Shown here: piece by piece, positions 15,254-25,080 of the stretch
Layout: each line of letters begins with the position of its first letter
How positions within the stretch are numbered: position 1 is the stretch's first letter
Assembly (NCBI GenBank): GCA_026388345.1
Contig: JAPLJY010000077.1
Coordinates: 1-30,799 of the forward strand
DNA: 30,799 bases
From: Deltaproteobacteria bacterium
GTDB lineage: Bacteria > Desulfobacterota > Syntrophia > Syntrophales > UBA5619
Direction: 5' to 3'
Program-made: the position numbers and the translations under genes
The notes under the pieces: generated by a model
Database searches by the model: none
Told to the model about the DNA's origin: nothing
The model's input: the letters and a program-made list of their open reading frames with translations, nothing else

Positions 15254-15706
15254 CTATCCCCCAGCCGTCTGGGTAAAGGCGGTGTTGGCGTAGAGGTATT
15301 CCATCTTCTCTTTGTGCTTGAGCTCTTCGGCGGCCATGCGCAGCAGCATCTCCCGGATGTCGCCCGCCGGGTGGAGCTCGGCCAGCCCCTTGTAGAAATT
15401 ATGGGCGTTGAGCTCGCGGTTGGCCGCAATGAGATAGACGTCCTTGCTTTGGATATCCTTCTGGAGGTCCGGCTTCACAAGGTTCTCCGCGACCTTGTAG
15501 TCGATCACCGGCCGCGACGGACCGGTAAAGCCCGCCTGACGGTATTTAAGCAGGTATTCCTTGTGCCCCTTCTCTTCCTGGGCAAGAAACAGAAGCGTAT
15601 CCTTCGCCTCCTTGTCCCCGATTCTCCGGGAGAGGTCCATGTAGAAGTCATAGGCCTCCTCCTCGTTCTTGATCGCCCTTTCGATAATGGATTCTGAATC
15701 CTTCAT
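15254..15706 (-). CDS. Rubrerythrin-like ferritin-fold diiron protein
   Basis: A 150-residue four-helix protein with two Glu/ExxH motifs: AIKNEEEAYDFYMDLSRRIG then AQEEKGHKEYL, and ANRELNAHNFYKGLAE then AAEELKHKEKMEYLY. The C-terminal rubredoxin domain of full rubrerythrins is missing. Such proteins use a diiron site in peroxide reduction or oxidative-stress defence in anaerobes. The start at 15706 has GGAGG about 10 nt upstream. It is the first gene of a four-gene unit with pdaD, nitroreductase and hydrolase. Confidence 0.88.
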   Translation of the reverse strand: MKDSESIIERAIKNEEEAYDFYMDLSRRIGDKEAKDTLLFLAQEEKGHKEYLLKYRQAGFTGPSRPVIDYKVAENLVKPDLQKDIQSKDVYLIAANRELNAHNFYKGLAELHPAGDIREMLLRMAAEELKHKEKMEYLYANTAFTQTAGG

Positions 15707-15835
15707 GTTACAAAACCTCCCAAGTCGATATTGCCCGCGCCCGTAAACCACGCGGATTCAAACCATTCGACATGCCGGCTCGCGGCCGACTTTTTACACG
15801 GCTTGAGGAACCGCCGTGACCGATGGTGACCTTGA

Positions 15836-16321
15836 CTAGTATTCGGTCAAAGTCGACAGACCCCGTTCGCCGACCAGGATGATCCGCGTGTGGGTGAGGC
15901 GGTTGGCGATGACCAGGGCGGTGGCCTTCATGATCCGGTATCCCAGAGAGGTATCCTCGTCCATGAGCCTTCTCAGCCCGGGCGCATCGAGGGCGATCAC
16001 CTTCGCCCGGTCGATGCAGAGCGCCCCCAGGGTGTAGATGTAAGGCTCCACAACGGCCGACCATCCCATCGATTCCCCCCTGGTAACGACGTCCACCGTA
16101 ACCTGCATCGAAGGCTTGTGAGGCCCCAGGTAGCCGTCCATGACCAGGATCACCTTCCCCTCCTGAATCAGGAAGAGCCCCCGCGCCGGATCCCCGTTCT
16201 TGTACATCTGGGTCCCGGCATCATAGGTTTCTTCCGTGGCCACAGCGGCCAGCTTCTCCAGTTCCTGATCGCTGAATCCTTTGAAAAACGCAAATTCCTT
16301 CAGGTGACTTGCCGTGATCAT
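15836..16321 (-). CDS. Cyclic-nucleotide-binding-domain protein without DNA-binding domain
   Basis: A 161-residue CRP-type beta-roll: GFSDQELEKLAAVATEETYDAG, then ARGLFLIQEGKVILVM, then the phosphate-binding cassette RGESMGWSAVVEPYIYTLGA. The Arg and following Ser/Thr that bind cAMP in CRP are replaced by Tyr-Thr, so cAMP binding is doubtful. There is no HTH after the helix ARALVIANRL-like segment, so it is not a CRP-type transcription factor by itself. The start at 16321 has AAGGAGGG upstream. The rubrerythrin-like gene follows 129 nt downstream, possibly in the same unit. A redox or signal sensor is one possibility. Confidence 0.82.
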   Translation of the reverse strand: MITASHLKEFAFFKGFSDQELEKLAAVATEETYDAGTQMYKNGDPARGLFLIQEGKVILVMDGYLGPHKPSMQVTVDVVTRGESMGWSAVVEPYIYTLGALCIDRAKVIALDAPGLRRLMDEDTSLGYRIMKATALVIANRLTHTRIILVGERGLSTLTEY

Positions 16322-16528
16322 GAGCCGTTCCCTCCTTCTCGTCTGTTTGGTTCATTGGGACCCGTGCCGGATCGGAGATCCGGTCGGAGAAACATCATTG
16401 AGAATATACCAAGCTTCCGTGGGGATTGCTATAAAAAAATCTCAGAACACTTGATTAAAATGTGGTACAAATATCAAGAGCAGGTCGCGTTTTTTAAAAC
16501 CCGCCGGTTTTTTTAAAGGAGCTTCAGG

Positions 16529-17494
16529 GTGAGAAGAACAGGTCATCTCTTACTTTTGATCTTGCTGCTATGCTCAATCATGGGTTGTTCAGCAAAGGCT
16601 ACGACGCAGGCTGCTAAAATTTATAAAGAGGTCGGCTTGGCGAAGCCGGGGAGTTACCATCTCCGATTTTTTCTAAATGGCCAGGATGCGCTGGCCGAAT
16701 ATCTGTTGCATGAGAAAACTCGGAATCCGGAGCTGAAGGACTTTGACATTTCGGGGCTGATGAAGCTATTTCGCAACGCCTACCCACAGCTTTACCTTCC
16801 GGTTCAACCCGGAGTACCTCTCTGCAACCTGGAAACGAACTTCAGGTACTGCAAAGGCATTGAGTTGTTGGCCGATTTTGAGACATACGGGGACGACACG
16901 GTCGTCTTGCACAGTTGGGTGTTTTATCATATCAGGCTCCGTCTGGAGGGAGACCAGCCTAACTTTTTCAGTACCGCCAAGGCACAGCGCGACCGGGGCG
17001 AATTTGCGTTGCCGCGTCATTATTATGTTGGCGCACTGGTGGAAGCGATCCAGAAGGCTCTGCCGATTTTGCAGGAAATCGCGACGGACTACCGTAAATA
17101 CATTAAAAATGACAACCAGGAAATTGAGATTGAACTTACTCTGGAAGAGTCCCGCAAAAAGGTGTCCGCCAAGGAATCCAATCAGCAGATGAAGGATGCT
17201 ACGGCGGCGGGCAGCGGCGTCATCGTTTCCGTCTTGCCGGGCATCTCTTTTTTGGCAGGTCTGACGATTTCCGCCCTGCATTCCGGGGGGAGAACGTTTT
17301 GGGAAGTTCTGAAGGATGAAAAGGAGTTCGAGATTTGCAGGAGGAAGCTGGGGCTCGATGATGTAGAGTTCTCCTATACCGAGAGCTTCTCCAATAATTT
17401 TTCACATATCTTGATCAAGCCCTCTGAATCGACTTCGGATATCATCATTCGCGAAATCGTAATCAGGTTGGTCCCGAAGGAACAGAAAGCATGA
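16529..17494 (+). CDS. Lipoprotein of unknown function
   Basis: A 321-residue protein starting at GTG 16529 (AAAGGAGC upstream). The signal peptide is MRRTGHLLLLILLLCSIMGC, with the lipobox I-M-G-C and lipidated Cys at residue 20. The mature part begins SAKATTQAAKIYKEVG. No domain is recognised. Residues from about 225 to 255 contain a hydrophobic Gly/Val/Ile-rich stretch (AAGSGVIVSVLPGISFLAGL) that could be a membrane or hydrophobic hairpin. Codon use is more AT-rich than in its neighbours, which may reflect transfer. It stands alone between the cNMP-fold gene (divergent) and a 290-nt gap. Confidence 0.72.
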   Translation: MRRTGHLLLLILLLCSIMGCSAKATTQAAKIYKEVGLAKPGSYHLRFFLNGQDALAEYLLHEKTRNPELKDFDISGLMKLFRNAYPQLYLPVQPGVPLCNLETNFRYCKGIELLADFETYGDDTVVLHSWVFYHIRLRLEGDQPNFFSTAKAQRDRGEFALPRHYYVGALVEAIQKALPILQEIATDYRKYIKNDNQEIEIELTLEESRKKVSAKESNQQMKDATAAGSGVIVSVLPGISFLAGLTISALHSGGRTFWEVLKDEKEFEICRRKLGLDDVEFSYTESFSNNFSHILIKPSESTSDIIIREIVIRLVPKEQKA

Positions 17495-17784
17495 TCTCCG
17501 CAGGGCAGATCGGTTACCCTGTCCAATAACCGGATCCGTTTTAAACGTCAGGTGAGAAGGCAACCCGGAGTTTTGAGAAAAGAGGAGGGCACCATTATAG
17601 ATATCCATCATCAGAATCTCAATGATGTGAGGGGTCTCTCAAGGCGGCGGTTGTCTTTTATGGCCGTCCAATCAACAAAATAACCCCCATGCAACCTCCT
17701 GAAGGCGGAATCGGAAGGGTTGGGGAACCCCAAACGGACGCCATTGTAATTACATCATGACGCAGAAAAGGTAAGGCAATCCGG
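17495..17784. other. 290-nt intergenic region
   Basis: No gene is supported. It contains a small hairpin, TTGGGG-AA-CCCCAA (17720-17733), about 50 nt before the HExxH gene. No consensus promoter stands out. Confidence 0.5.
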
Positions 17785-18297
17785 ATGAAAAATGTGTTCC
17801 ACATCAATCGCCTGCTTGAACCCGGACAATATCGTCTGGAGGAGGTTTTTGCGGATATCCGCACCTGTGACATTTTGTCCGCCATCTTTGCCGACGCGGA
17901 AGAAATCGATGGGGTCATGACCCGCACCAAGGTGTTTGTAGTGGATATGCCCCATGAGATGTTCGTGAACAACGACGACGCTTCCATCACCATCGGCCTG
18001 ACGCATCTGCGTCAAGCCTCGGACGAGTTCCTGTATCTGGACATCATCCACGAACTGTGCCATGTCAAACAACAGATGGAAGGACGGAATCTTTACGATC
18101 GAAGTAAGGCGTACGTAGATCGGGAGACCGAAATCGAAGCCTACCGGGTAACCGTACAGGAGGCCCGCCGGATCGGATTAAACGATGACGCGATCACCCA
18201 CTATCTCCGCGTGTCGTGGATCACGCCCGAAGAGCACAAACGGCTTGCCCGTAGACTGGATGTAACCGGAGGCGCTCCCGAAGGCAATTTGCGTTGA
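17785..18297 (+). CDS. Putative HExxH zinc metallopeptidase
   Basis: A 170-residue protein. The motif YLDIIHELCHVKQQ has the zinc ligands His89 and His93 and catalytic Glu90. A Glu-rich helix 20-30 residues later (VDRETEIEAYRVTVQEARR) supplies the likely third ligand (Glu115 or Glu118), as in gluzincin-type enzymes. The N-terminal half is a beta-rich segment (TKVFVVDMPHEMFVNNDDASITI). The family resembles small zincin proteins of unknown target; a peptidase role is inferred from the motif. The start at 17785 has AAGG 7-10 nt upstream. A 94-residue gene follows 59 nt downstream. Confidence 0.8.
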   Translation: MKNVFHINRLLEPGQYRLEEVFADIRTCDILSAIFADAEEIDGVMTRTKVFVVDMPHEMFVNNDDASITIGLTHLRQASDEFLYLDIIHELCHVKQQMEGRNLYDRSKAYVDRETEIEAYRVTVQEARRIGLNDDAITHYLRVSWITPEEHKRLARRLDVTGGAPEGNLR

Positions 18298-18356
18298 CCG
18301 TAACCATCGATGCGGTCAGCATCTCAAATCATGACGCCCATTGAGGAGAATAGCCC

Positions 18357-18641
18357 ATGAACACTCCTGATTTTCTCGCTATTTTCGGACGTTATCTCCA
18401 TACGGTCCGGGACGTTCTCTACGGATTCACCGCCTATGAACTGGACATTTCCCTGCAGAAGGAAAGGGGAACTCTCAATCAATATTTCACCCTGATCATT
18501 TTCGGTGATCTTCTCGGGCTGCCCCTGCTCCCGCCTTACTACACGCTACGGCTCCTGCCCCACGTCCTCCCGGAGTTGAAAGCGTGGAAACGGAGCATGC
18601 TGCGGGAAAGGGATCTGATGGATCGGGCAACCGATCTGTAG
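18357..18641 (+). CDS. Small protein of unknown function (94 residues)
   Basis: MNTPDFLAIFGRYLHTVR, then a helical segment with YELDISLQKERGTLNQYF and a Leu/Pro-rich hydrophobic stretch (FGDLLGLPLLPPYYTLRLLP). The C-terminus is basic and helical. Its composition suggests a real, probably membrane-associated or helical protein. I do not recognise a named domain. GAGGAG lies about 13 nt upstream of the ATG. It is in a tandem pair with the HExxH protein and convergent with aat, with a 43-nt gap. Confidence 0.7.
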   Translation: MNTPDFLAIFGRYLHTVRDVLYGFTAYELDISLQKERGTLNQYFTLIIFGDLLGLPLLPPYYTLRLLPHVLPELKAWKRSMLRERDLMDRATDL

Positions 18642-18684
18642 CAGCCTGAAACGCCCGTCTGCTCAAGTTTCCCTCATCACGAAA

Positions 18685-19375
18685 TTATCTGTCTGCCCGG
18701 TTTTCCGGGGGCGACGCGAACCATTCCCCCCAGTTCCCCCGGAGCGTCTCGTGACGGAGAGATTCTTTCAGAAGGACGCAGAACTCCCGGCGGGGGATGG
18801 GGCGGGCGCCGAGGCCGGCCAGGTGGGCGGTCTCGACCTGGCAGTCGATGAGGTCAAATCCCCACTCCTTGAGGCGGGGGACAAGGGTGATCAAGGCGGT
18901 CTTGGACGCATTCGGGATCGCGGAAAACATCGATTCGCCGAAGAAGGCGCGTCCGAGGGATACGCCGTAGAGACCGCCGACGAGCTCTCCTTCCTGCCGG
19001 ACTTCGACGGAGTGGGCGAAACCGAGGTCGTGGAGGGCGCCGTAGGCCTCCCGTATCTCCGCCGTGATCCAGGTGCCGTCTTGTCCGGAGCGGGGCCTCC
19101 GGCAGGCGGCGATGACCTCCCGGAAGGCCTGGTCGAAGGTGATCCGTAAAACCCCCTTCTTCAGGAACTGCCTCATGCTCCGCGAGATGCGCAGTTCGTT
19201 AGGGAACAGGACAAAACGGGGGTCCGGCGACCACCAGAGGATGGGTTCGCCGTCGCCGTACCAGGGGAAGATCCCCTCCCGGTAGGCGGCAAGCAGGCGC
19301 TCCGGCGAGAGGTCGCCGCCGACGGCGAGAAGACCGCTCTTTGCGGCATGCTCGACCGGGGGGAAGACAACGGCC

Positions 19376-19398
<23 letters not shown>
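18685..19398 (-). CDS. aat: Leucyl/phenylalanyl-tRNA--protein transferase
   Basis: A 237-residue protein starting [18 protein letters not shown]. Diagnostic motifs are [33 protein letters not shown] and [18 protein letters not shown]. Aat moves Leu or Phe from aminoacyl-tRNA to the N-terminus of proteins beginning with Lys or Arg, creating a primary N-degron. The start at 19398 overlaps the end of clpA by 23 nt, so it is translated from the clpS-clpA-aat mRNA. This is the full-length family form. Confidence 0.95.
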
Positions 19399-21661
<2,263 letters not shown>

Positions 21662-21688
21662 GATTCCTTCCCCCCTTCACAGGGGCCT

Positions 21689-22000
21689 TCAGGCCTCCTC
21701 CAGGGAGCATTTCAGCGGGAATTCCCGCATTTGCGCCAGTTGATGAACCCGCCCCACCCGGGTCGCCGCGATATCGTAGGTATAGACACCGCAGATTCCC
21801 TTTCCCTTTTTGTGGACGTCGAGCATGATCCGTGTCGCGTCCGACGCCGGTTTGTGGAAGATCGACATGAGGATCTCGATCACAAAATCCATTGTCGTGT
21901 AATCGTCGTTGTGCAGGATCACCCGGTACATCTTCGGCTCCCGGATCTCCTGTTCATTTTCTACATCGCCTTCCGGCAGATCCTGCGGTGCTTCCGCCAT
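21689..22000 (-). CDS. clpS: ClpS adaptor of the N-degron pathway
   Basis: A 103-residue protein: EPKMYRVILHNDDYTTMDF with the conserved N-D-D-Y pocket, VIEILMSIFHKPASDATRIM, and KKGKGICGVYTYDIAATRV. This is the full ClpS core with the hydrophobic N-degron pocket. It binds N-terminal Leu, Phe, Tyr or Trp and hands the protein to ClpA. I chose ATG 22000 because it gives the usual length, with AGGGG about 10 nt upstream. It is the first gene of the unit, behind a consensus promoter. Confidence 0.94.
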   Translation of the reverse strand: MAEAPQDLPEGDVENEQEIREPKMYRVILHNDDYTTMDFVIEILMSIFHKPASDATRIMLDVHKKGKGICGVYTYDIAATRVGRVHQLAQMREFPLKCSLEEA

Positions 22001-22048
22001 CCCTGTGCAACCCCTGTGTGCATGATCCCGTCCCTCGGGTACGCAGCT

Positions 22049-22078
22049 ATAATATATGCAAAGGCGGGGTGGTGTCAA
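22049..22078 (-). promoter_or_regulatory. Sigma70 promoter of clpS-clpA-aat
   Basis: On the minus strand, perfect TTGACA (22073-22078) and TATTAT (22049-22054) are 18 nt apart. The start codon of clpS is about 50 nt downstream. The PIN toxin gene of the same strand ends 50 nt upstream. Confidence 0.75.
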
Positions 22079-22127
22079 TGGCGAGACTTGCAGCGGCTTC
22101 CAGTCCCCTTGATAGGTCGCTCTAAGA

Positions 22128-22655
22128 TCATCTGAGAGGTTGATTGCCCTTATGGGCCCCTGTGGCATAAATATCATCGAGGGACTGTCGGGCTTCCTGA
22201 TAGATCCTGGTGGAAAGCCAGAGTGATGAGGCTTCAAGGTCGCTTAACACCTGCTCCGTTTCTGCCCGCGACAGATGCCTGTGGGCGGCATTCCATAGGT
22301 TAACGCCCAGGGATCCATGTACCTCCATGCCCAAGAGGGAGACAAAAAGTCGCGTCGCCGAATCGTCGGTGAGAAACCAGTCGGCCTTTTCTCTGCGGGC
22401 AAGCACAACGGCTTCCGCCTCGCCTGTATGAAGATCTCCGACTTCTTTCCACATCCCTGCTTCTTGTTGCTCATGGGGGGATAGACTTATAACCCGAAGC
22501 CACTCAGGCCAGGGGTCTTTCATCTGGAGGGTGGCTTGAACTTCGTTGAAAACGCGCTGAGGCAGGTAAAGACTGCCCGTTTGCCTGAGCAAGGCCAGGC
22601 AATGGGCCTCGTAAAGATGGATGATAGGGCCGGCATCGCAGACGACGGTTCTCAT
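22128..22655 (-). CDS. PIN-domain toxin (VapC-like)
   Basis: A 175-residue protein starting MRTVVCDAGPIIHLYEAH, with the acidic PIN residues Asp7, Glu38 (FNEVQ), Glu79/Glu81 (TGEAEAV) and Asp97/Asp98 (FLTDDSATR). PIN toxins cut RNA, often tRNA or rRNA, when the antitoxin is lost. It is slightly longer than a classic VapC (about 130-140) because of a C-terminal helical region. Its start overlaps the antitoxin stop by 4 nt (ATGA), the usual antitoxin-first order. Confidence 0.85.
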   Translation of the reverse strand: MRTVVCDAGPIIHLYEAHCLALLRQTGSLYLPQRVFNEVQATLQMKDPWPEWLRVISLSPHEQQEAGMWKEVGDLHTGEAEAVVLARREKADWFLTDDSATRLFVSLLGMEVHGSLGVNLWNAAHRHLSRAETEQVLSDLEASSLWLSTRIYQEARQSLDDIYATGAHKGNQPLR

Positions 22656-22855
22656 TTTGCCGCATGAGCCTCTTTGATGGCCCAGGCGATGTCTTCCCGG
22701 GCGAAACGCTCCATCAGGTCAACCCGGTTGCGACGGACAAATTCCGACATGGCCGCCAGGATGACATCCGGCTCGGACATGAAAAAACCGGACTGGACAT
22801 AATCATGGATGCGCTCGGCCAGATGGTCCGGTACGGTGATCGATAGCGTTTTCAC
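22652..22855 (-). CDS. Ribbon-helix-helix type antitoxin
   Basis: A 67-residue protein with MKTLSITVPDHLAERIHDYV, a beta strand then helices, as in RHH/ParD-type repressors. The C-terminal half (EDIAWAIKEAHAAK) would bind the PIN toxin. The start is GTG at 22855, with GGGAGG 9 nt upstream. It overlaps the toxin gene by 4 nt. RHH antitoxins usually repress their own operon through palindromes upstream, and such a site is present. Confidence 0.82.
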   Translation of the reverse strand: MKTLSITVPDHLAERIHDYVQSGFFMSEPDVILAAMSEFVRRNRVDLMERFAREDIAWAIKEAHAAK

Positions 22856-22887
22856 GTGCTGTTACCTCCCTTCTTCAAAAATATTCT

Positions 22888-22905
22888 AATGATTTCATTA
22901 TCATT
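22888..22905 (-). promoter_or_regulatory. Candidate operator of the toxin-antitoxin operon
   Basis: An inverted repeat, AATGAT (22888-22893) and ATCATT (22900-22905), with a 6-nt spacer, in an AT-rich stretch 33 nt upstream of the antitoxin start. This position fits RHH autorepression. Confidence 0.5.
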
Positions 22906-22935
22906 CTTTGTTGCCATCCGCAAGCCCCAATTAAA

Positions 22936-23904
22936 TTACGGCCTGGTCCGGCTCCGGTCCCTCAACCTTTGGGCCACGGCGAGGACTGTGTTTGCATAGA
23001 CGGTGCTGTGGTTGTAATCGAAAATGATGCGGTGCTGGCCGACCCGGTCCATCCCTGGACGCCAGCCATGCCCGCGCAGGTAGTTGGCGATGCTGTGGAG
23101 GGCGTCCGTCTTGGTGAAGGGATCGACGCGGCCGTCCTGATCGGCATCCACCCCATAGATAAAGACGTTGGAGGGCATGAACTGGCACAGGCCGATCGCC
23201 CCGTAGATCGAACCCCGGATGCCGAGCGGATCAAGACCGTCCCGTTCGGCCAGGCGGAGGAGCGCCTTGAGCTCGTTGTAGGCCCAGTCACCCTTCTCCC
23301 GGCAACGGCGGCGGGCGAACTCCTCGTTCTCCGAAGTGAGCAGGCCGCCGCCCAGATGGGGGCGGACCGTTTCGAGGTCGGCGCTGAGGGCCATGCTGGC
23401 GAGACGGTTGAATACGCAGCGGTTTCCGGTATTCCGGCCGAGATGGGTTTCAATAAGGAGGATTGAGACGACGACCTCCTTCGGGACGCCGTAGAGGGCA
23501 TCGATTTCCTCCAAGACGACCAGGTTTTCAAGCATATAGGAGCGGGCGCGGGCGATGACCCAATTGCCGAGATAATCCCTGCGGACGGCGTTCTTCAACC
23601 GGGCGACAAGAGAGTCCGGGCTTGACTGGGTCCGGACAAGGGTTTTTATTTTTTCGGCCATTGCGTCCGGCTCGAAACGGACCTCCGGGCGGATAAAGAG
23701 CGCCTCCATCACCGACCGGTTGAAACCATCCACCGCCAGGCGCTCGACGAGCGGCCTCCAGTCGGCGGCGGCCGTCCGGACGGATCCGGGGAGAAGAAAT
23801 AAAAAAATGATCGCAAAAATGCACGGAAATACAATCCGGGCAATGTCTTTCCGGATCTCCTGCGGCAGGATTCCGGAGACAGCGGCATTCAAACGGGGGG
23901 GCAT
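22936..23904 (-). CDS. MltB-type lytic murein transglycosylase
   Basis: A 322-residue protein with a hydrophobic N-terminal segment (FPCIFAIIFLFLLPG, 27-40), a signal or anchor. The catalytic region is SILLIETHLGRNTG with Glu152. IRGSIYGAIGLCQFMPSN and LHSIANYLRGHGW are typical of the SLT_2 (MltB) family. The Asp-rich loop DADQDGRVDPF resembles the EF-hand-like calcium loop of MltB. It cleaves peptidoglycan glycan strands to 1,6-anhydro ends. The start at 23904 has GGAGGA upstream; an ATG at 23909 is out of frame. The L,D-transpeptidase gene lies 95 nt upstream on the same strand. Confidence 0.88.
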   Translation of the reverse strand: MPPRLNAAVSGILPQEIRKDIARIVFPCIFAIIFLFLLPGSVRTAAADWRPLVERLAVDGFNRSVMEALFIRPEVRFEPDAMAEKIKTLVRTQSSPDSLVARLKNAVRRDYLGNWVIARARSYMLENLVVLEEIDALYGVPKEVVVSILLIETHLGRNTGNRCVFNRLASMALSADLETVRPHLGGGLLTSENEEFARRRCREKGDWAYNELKALLRLAERDGLDPLGIRGSIYGAIGLCQFMPSNVFIYGVDADQDGRVDPFTKTDALHSIANYLRGHGWRPGMDRVGQHRIIFDYNHSTVYANTVLAVAQRLRDRSRTRP

Positions 23905-23999
23905 GGCATTCCTCCGGGCGAAGGTTACCACAGCACGCACATAAAATCCAATGTCTGCGTCCGGAAAATTCTTTTTTCCCCCCGGCGCGGCCGTGCGGT

Positions 24000-24899
24000 T
24001 CAACGCGGCGATCGCGGAAGGCGCTTCGGCAGTTCGCCGACGATCTCGATGGGCGGGCCGTCCGGGAGGAGCTTCTGGGTCCCGTCATCCTCGGCGTATA
24101 AGGCCTCGCCGATCGTCCAGGCGTAGAGCTTTTTCGCGTCATCGAGGACCGGTTTGTCCGGGACTCGGTAGACCCGATGCTGCATTGCCTCGTCGAAGAC
24201 GCCGACGCAGCCGTGGGAGGCAGGCCGCCCCGGCATGTCCCGTGCGTGAATCCAGTAGGAGACCTGCTCCTTGTCCACATAGAAACGGATGGCGTAGTCC
24301 ATCGGATACTGGGCGTCTCCCTTATGCGTCTTGTACAGGGACGAGGTGTGCCTCCGGTGGTACGCCTCCGCCCGGAAGAGCCCGGTCGGGGTGAGGTGCC
24401 CCTCGATGCCGGCAGCCGCCGGCATCGAGAAAACGAGTCTGCCGAATTCGTAGGCCCCGAGCCATTGTTCCGTGACGTTTAAGAGGATATACTTGGGATG
24501 GTTCCACGCCTTTTCAAAGGTTGCGGCCATCGGGGTGTAGTCCCGGATATCCTCCATGTTTTCCGGGATCTTAATCGTCATGCCGGGGTAGGTGTGGCGG
24601 CGGTCGATCCGGTTGAAGCGGGCGACGGCGACCCAGTCCTTGCCGAAGAGACGCTCCAGGTTGTCCTGCGGTCTCACGAAATGCGACTTCCAGCGGATCC
24701 CCTCCATGCTGGGGTATTCGTACCGGCTCAGGTCTTCGTTTGCGCGGTCTTCCGGTGAGGCGGCCGGATCGGAGGTCGATTTCGGGTCGAAGACCGCGGC
24801 AGCAACGATGATGGCGACGCCCAGGATCACATAGAGGATCCGGTGCGGCACAAGCCCCGCTGACCAACAGCTCCAAACCGCCGAAAAGTCCCATTTCAT
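24000..24899 (-). CDS. YkuD-family L,D-transpeptidase with LysM-like N-terminal region
   Basis: A 299-residue protein. There is a membrane anchor at about 21-37. Residues 73-113 (FVRPQDNLERLFGKDWVAVA, PGMTIKIP) look like a diverged LysM. The catalytic segment is WIHARDMPGRPASHGCVGVF, with His218 and Cys231 in the SHGC motif. It makes L,D cross-links in peptidoglycan or attaches proteins to it. I chose ATG 24899 over the TTG at 24935. Together with the lytic transglycosylase it forms a cell-wall-remodelling pair, probably co-transcribed. Confidence 0.88.
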   Translation of the reverse strand: MKWDFSAVWSCWSAGLVPHRILYVILGVAIIVAAAVFDPKSTSDPAASPEDRANEDLSRYEYPSMEGIRWKSHFVRPQDNLERLFGKDWVAVARFNRIDRRHTYPGMTIKIPENMEDIRDYTPMAATFEKAWNHPKYILLNVTEQWLGAYEFGRLVFSMPAAAGIEGHLTPTGLFRAEAYHRRHTSSLYKTHKGDAQYPMDYAIRFYVDKEQVSYWIHARDMPGRPASHGCVGVFDEAMQHRVYRVPDKPVLDDAKKLYAWTIGEALYAEDDGTQKLLPDGPPIEIVGELPKRLPRSPR

Positions 24900-25018
24900 G
24901 GCGCTTCCAGTAACATGATCGCGCAGACGGTTCAAGGGGAATTCGCGGATGCCGTTTCCTGCCGATGCGTCGACTCACAAATCGCGTTCTCCAAGGTCGA
25001 GGCGGCGAAGATTTTTAC

Positions 25019-25047
25019 TTGACAAGGGAATCGGAGCCAGTTTATTG
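25019..25047 (+). promoter_or_regulatory. Promoter of the HMG-CoA-lyase-like gene
   Basis: TTGACA (25019-25024) and TTATTG (25042-25047) are 17 nt apart, 34 nt before the ATG at 25081. The -10 is only a fair match. Confidence 0.5.
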
Positions 25048-25080
25048 GACGCAATCGTCTTATGAAAGGGAGGGGAAGGG

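Noticed and set aside
16322..16528. Promoters for the divergent cNMP-fold and lipoprotein genes
   Set aside because: There is a minus-strand TATATT and a plus-strand TTGATT, but neither has a convincing partner box at proper spacing.
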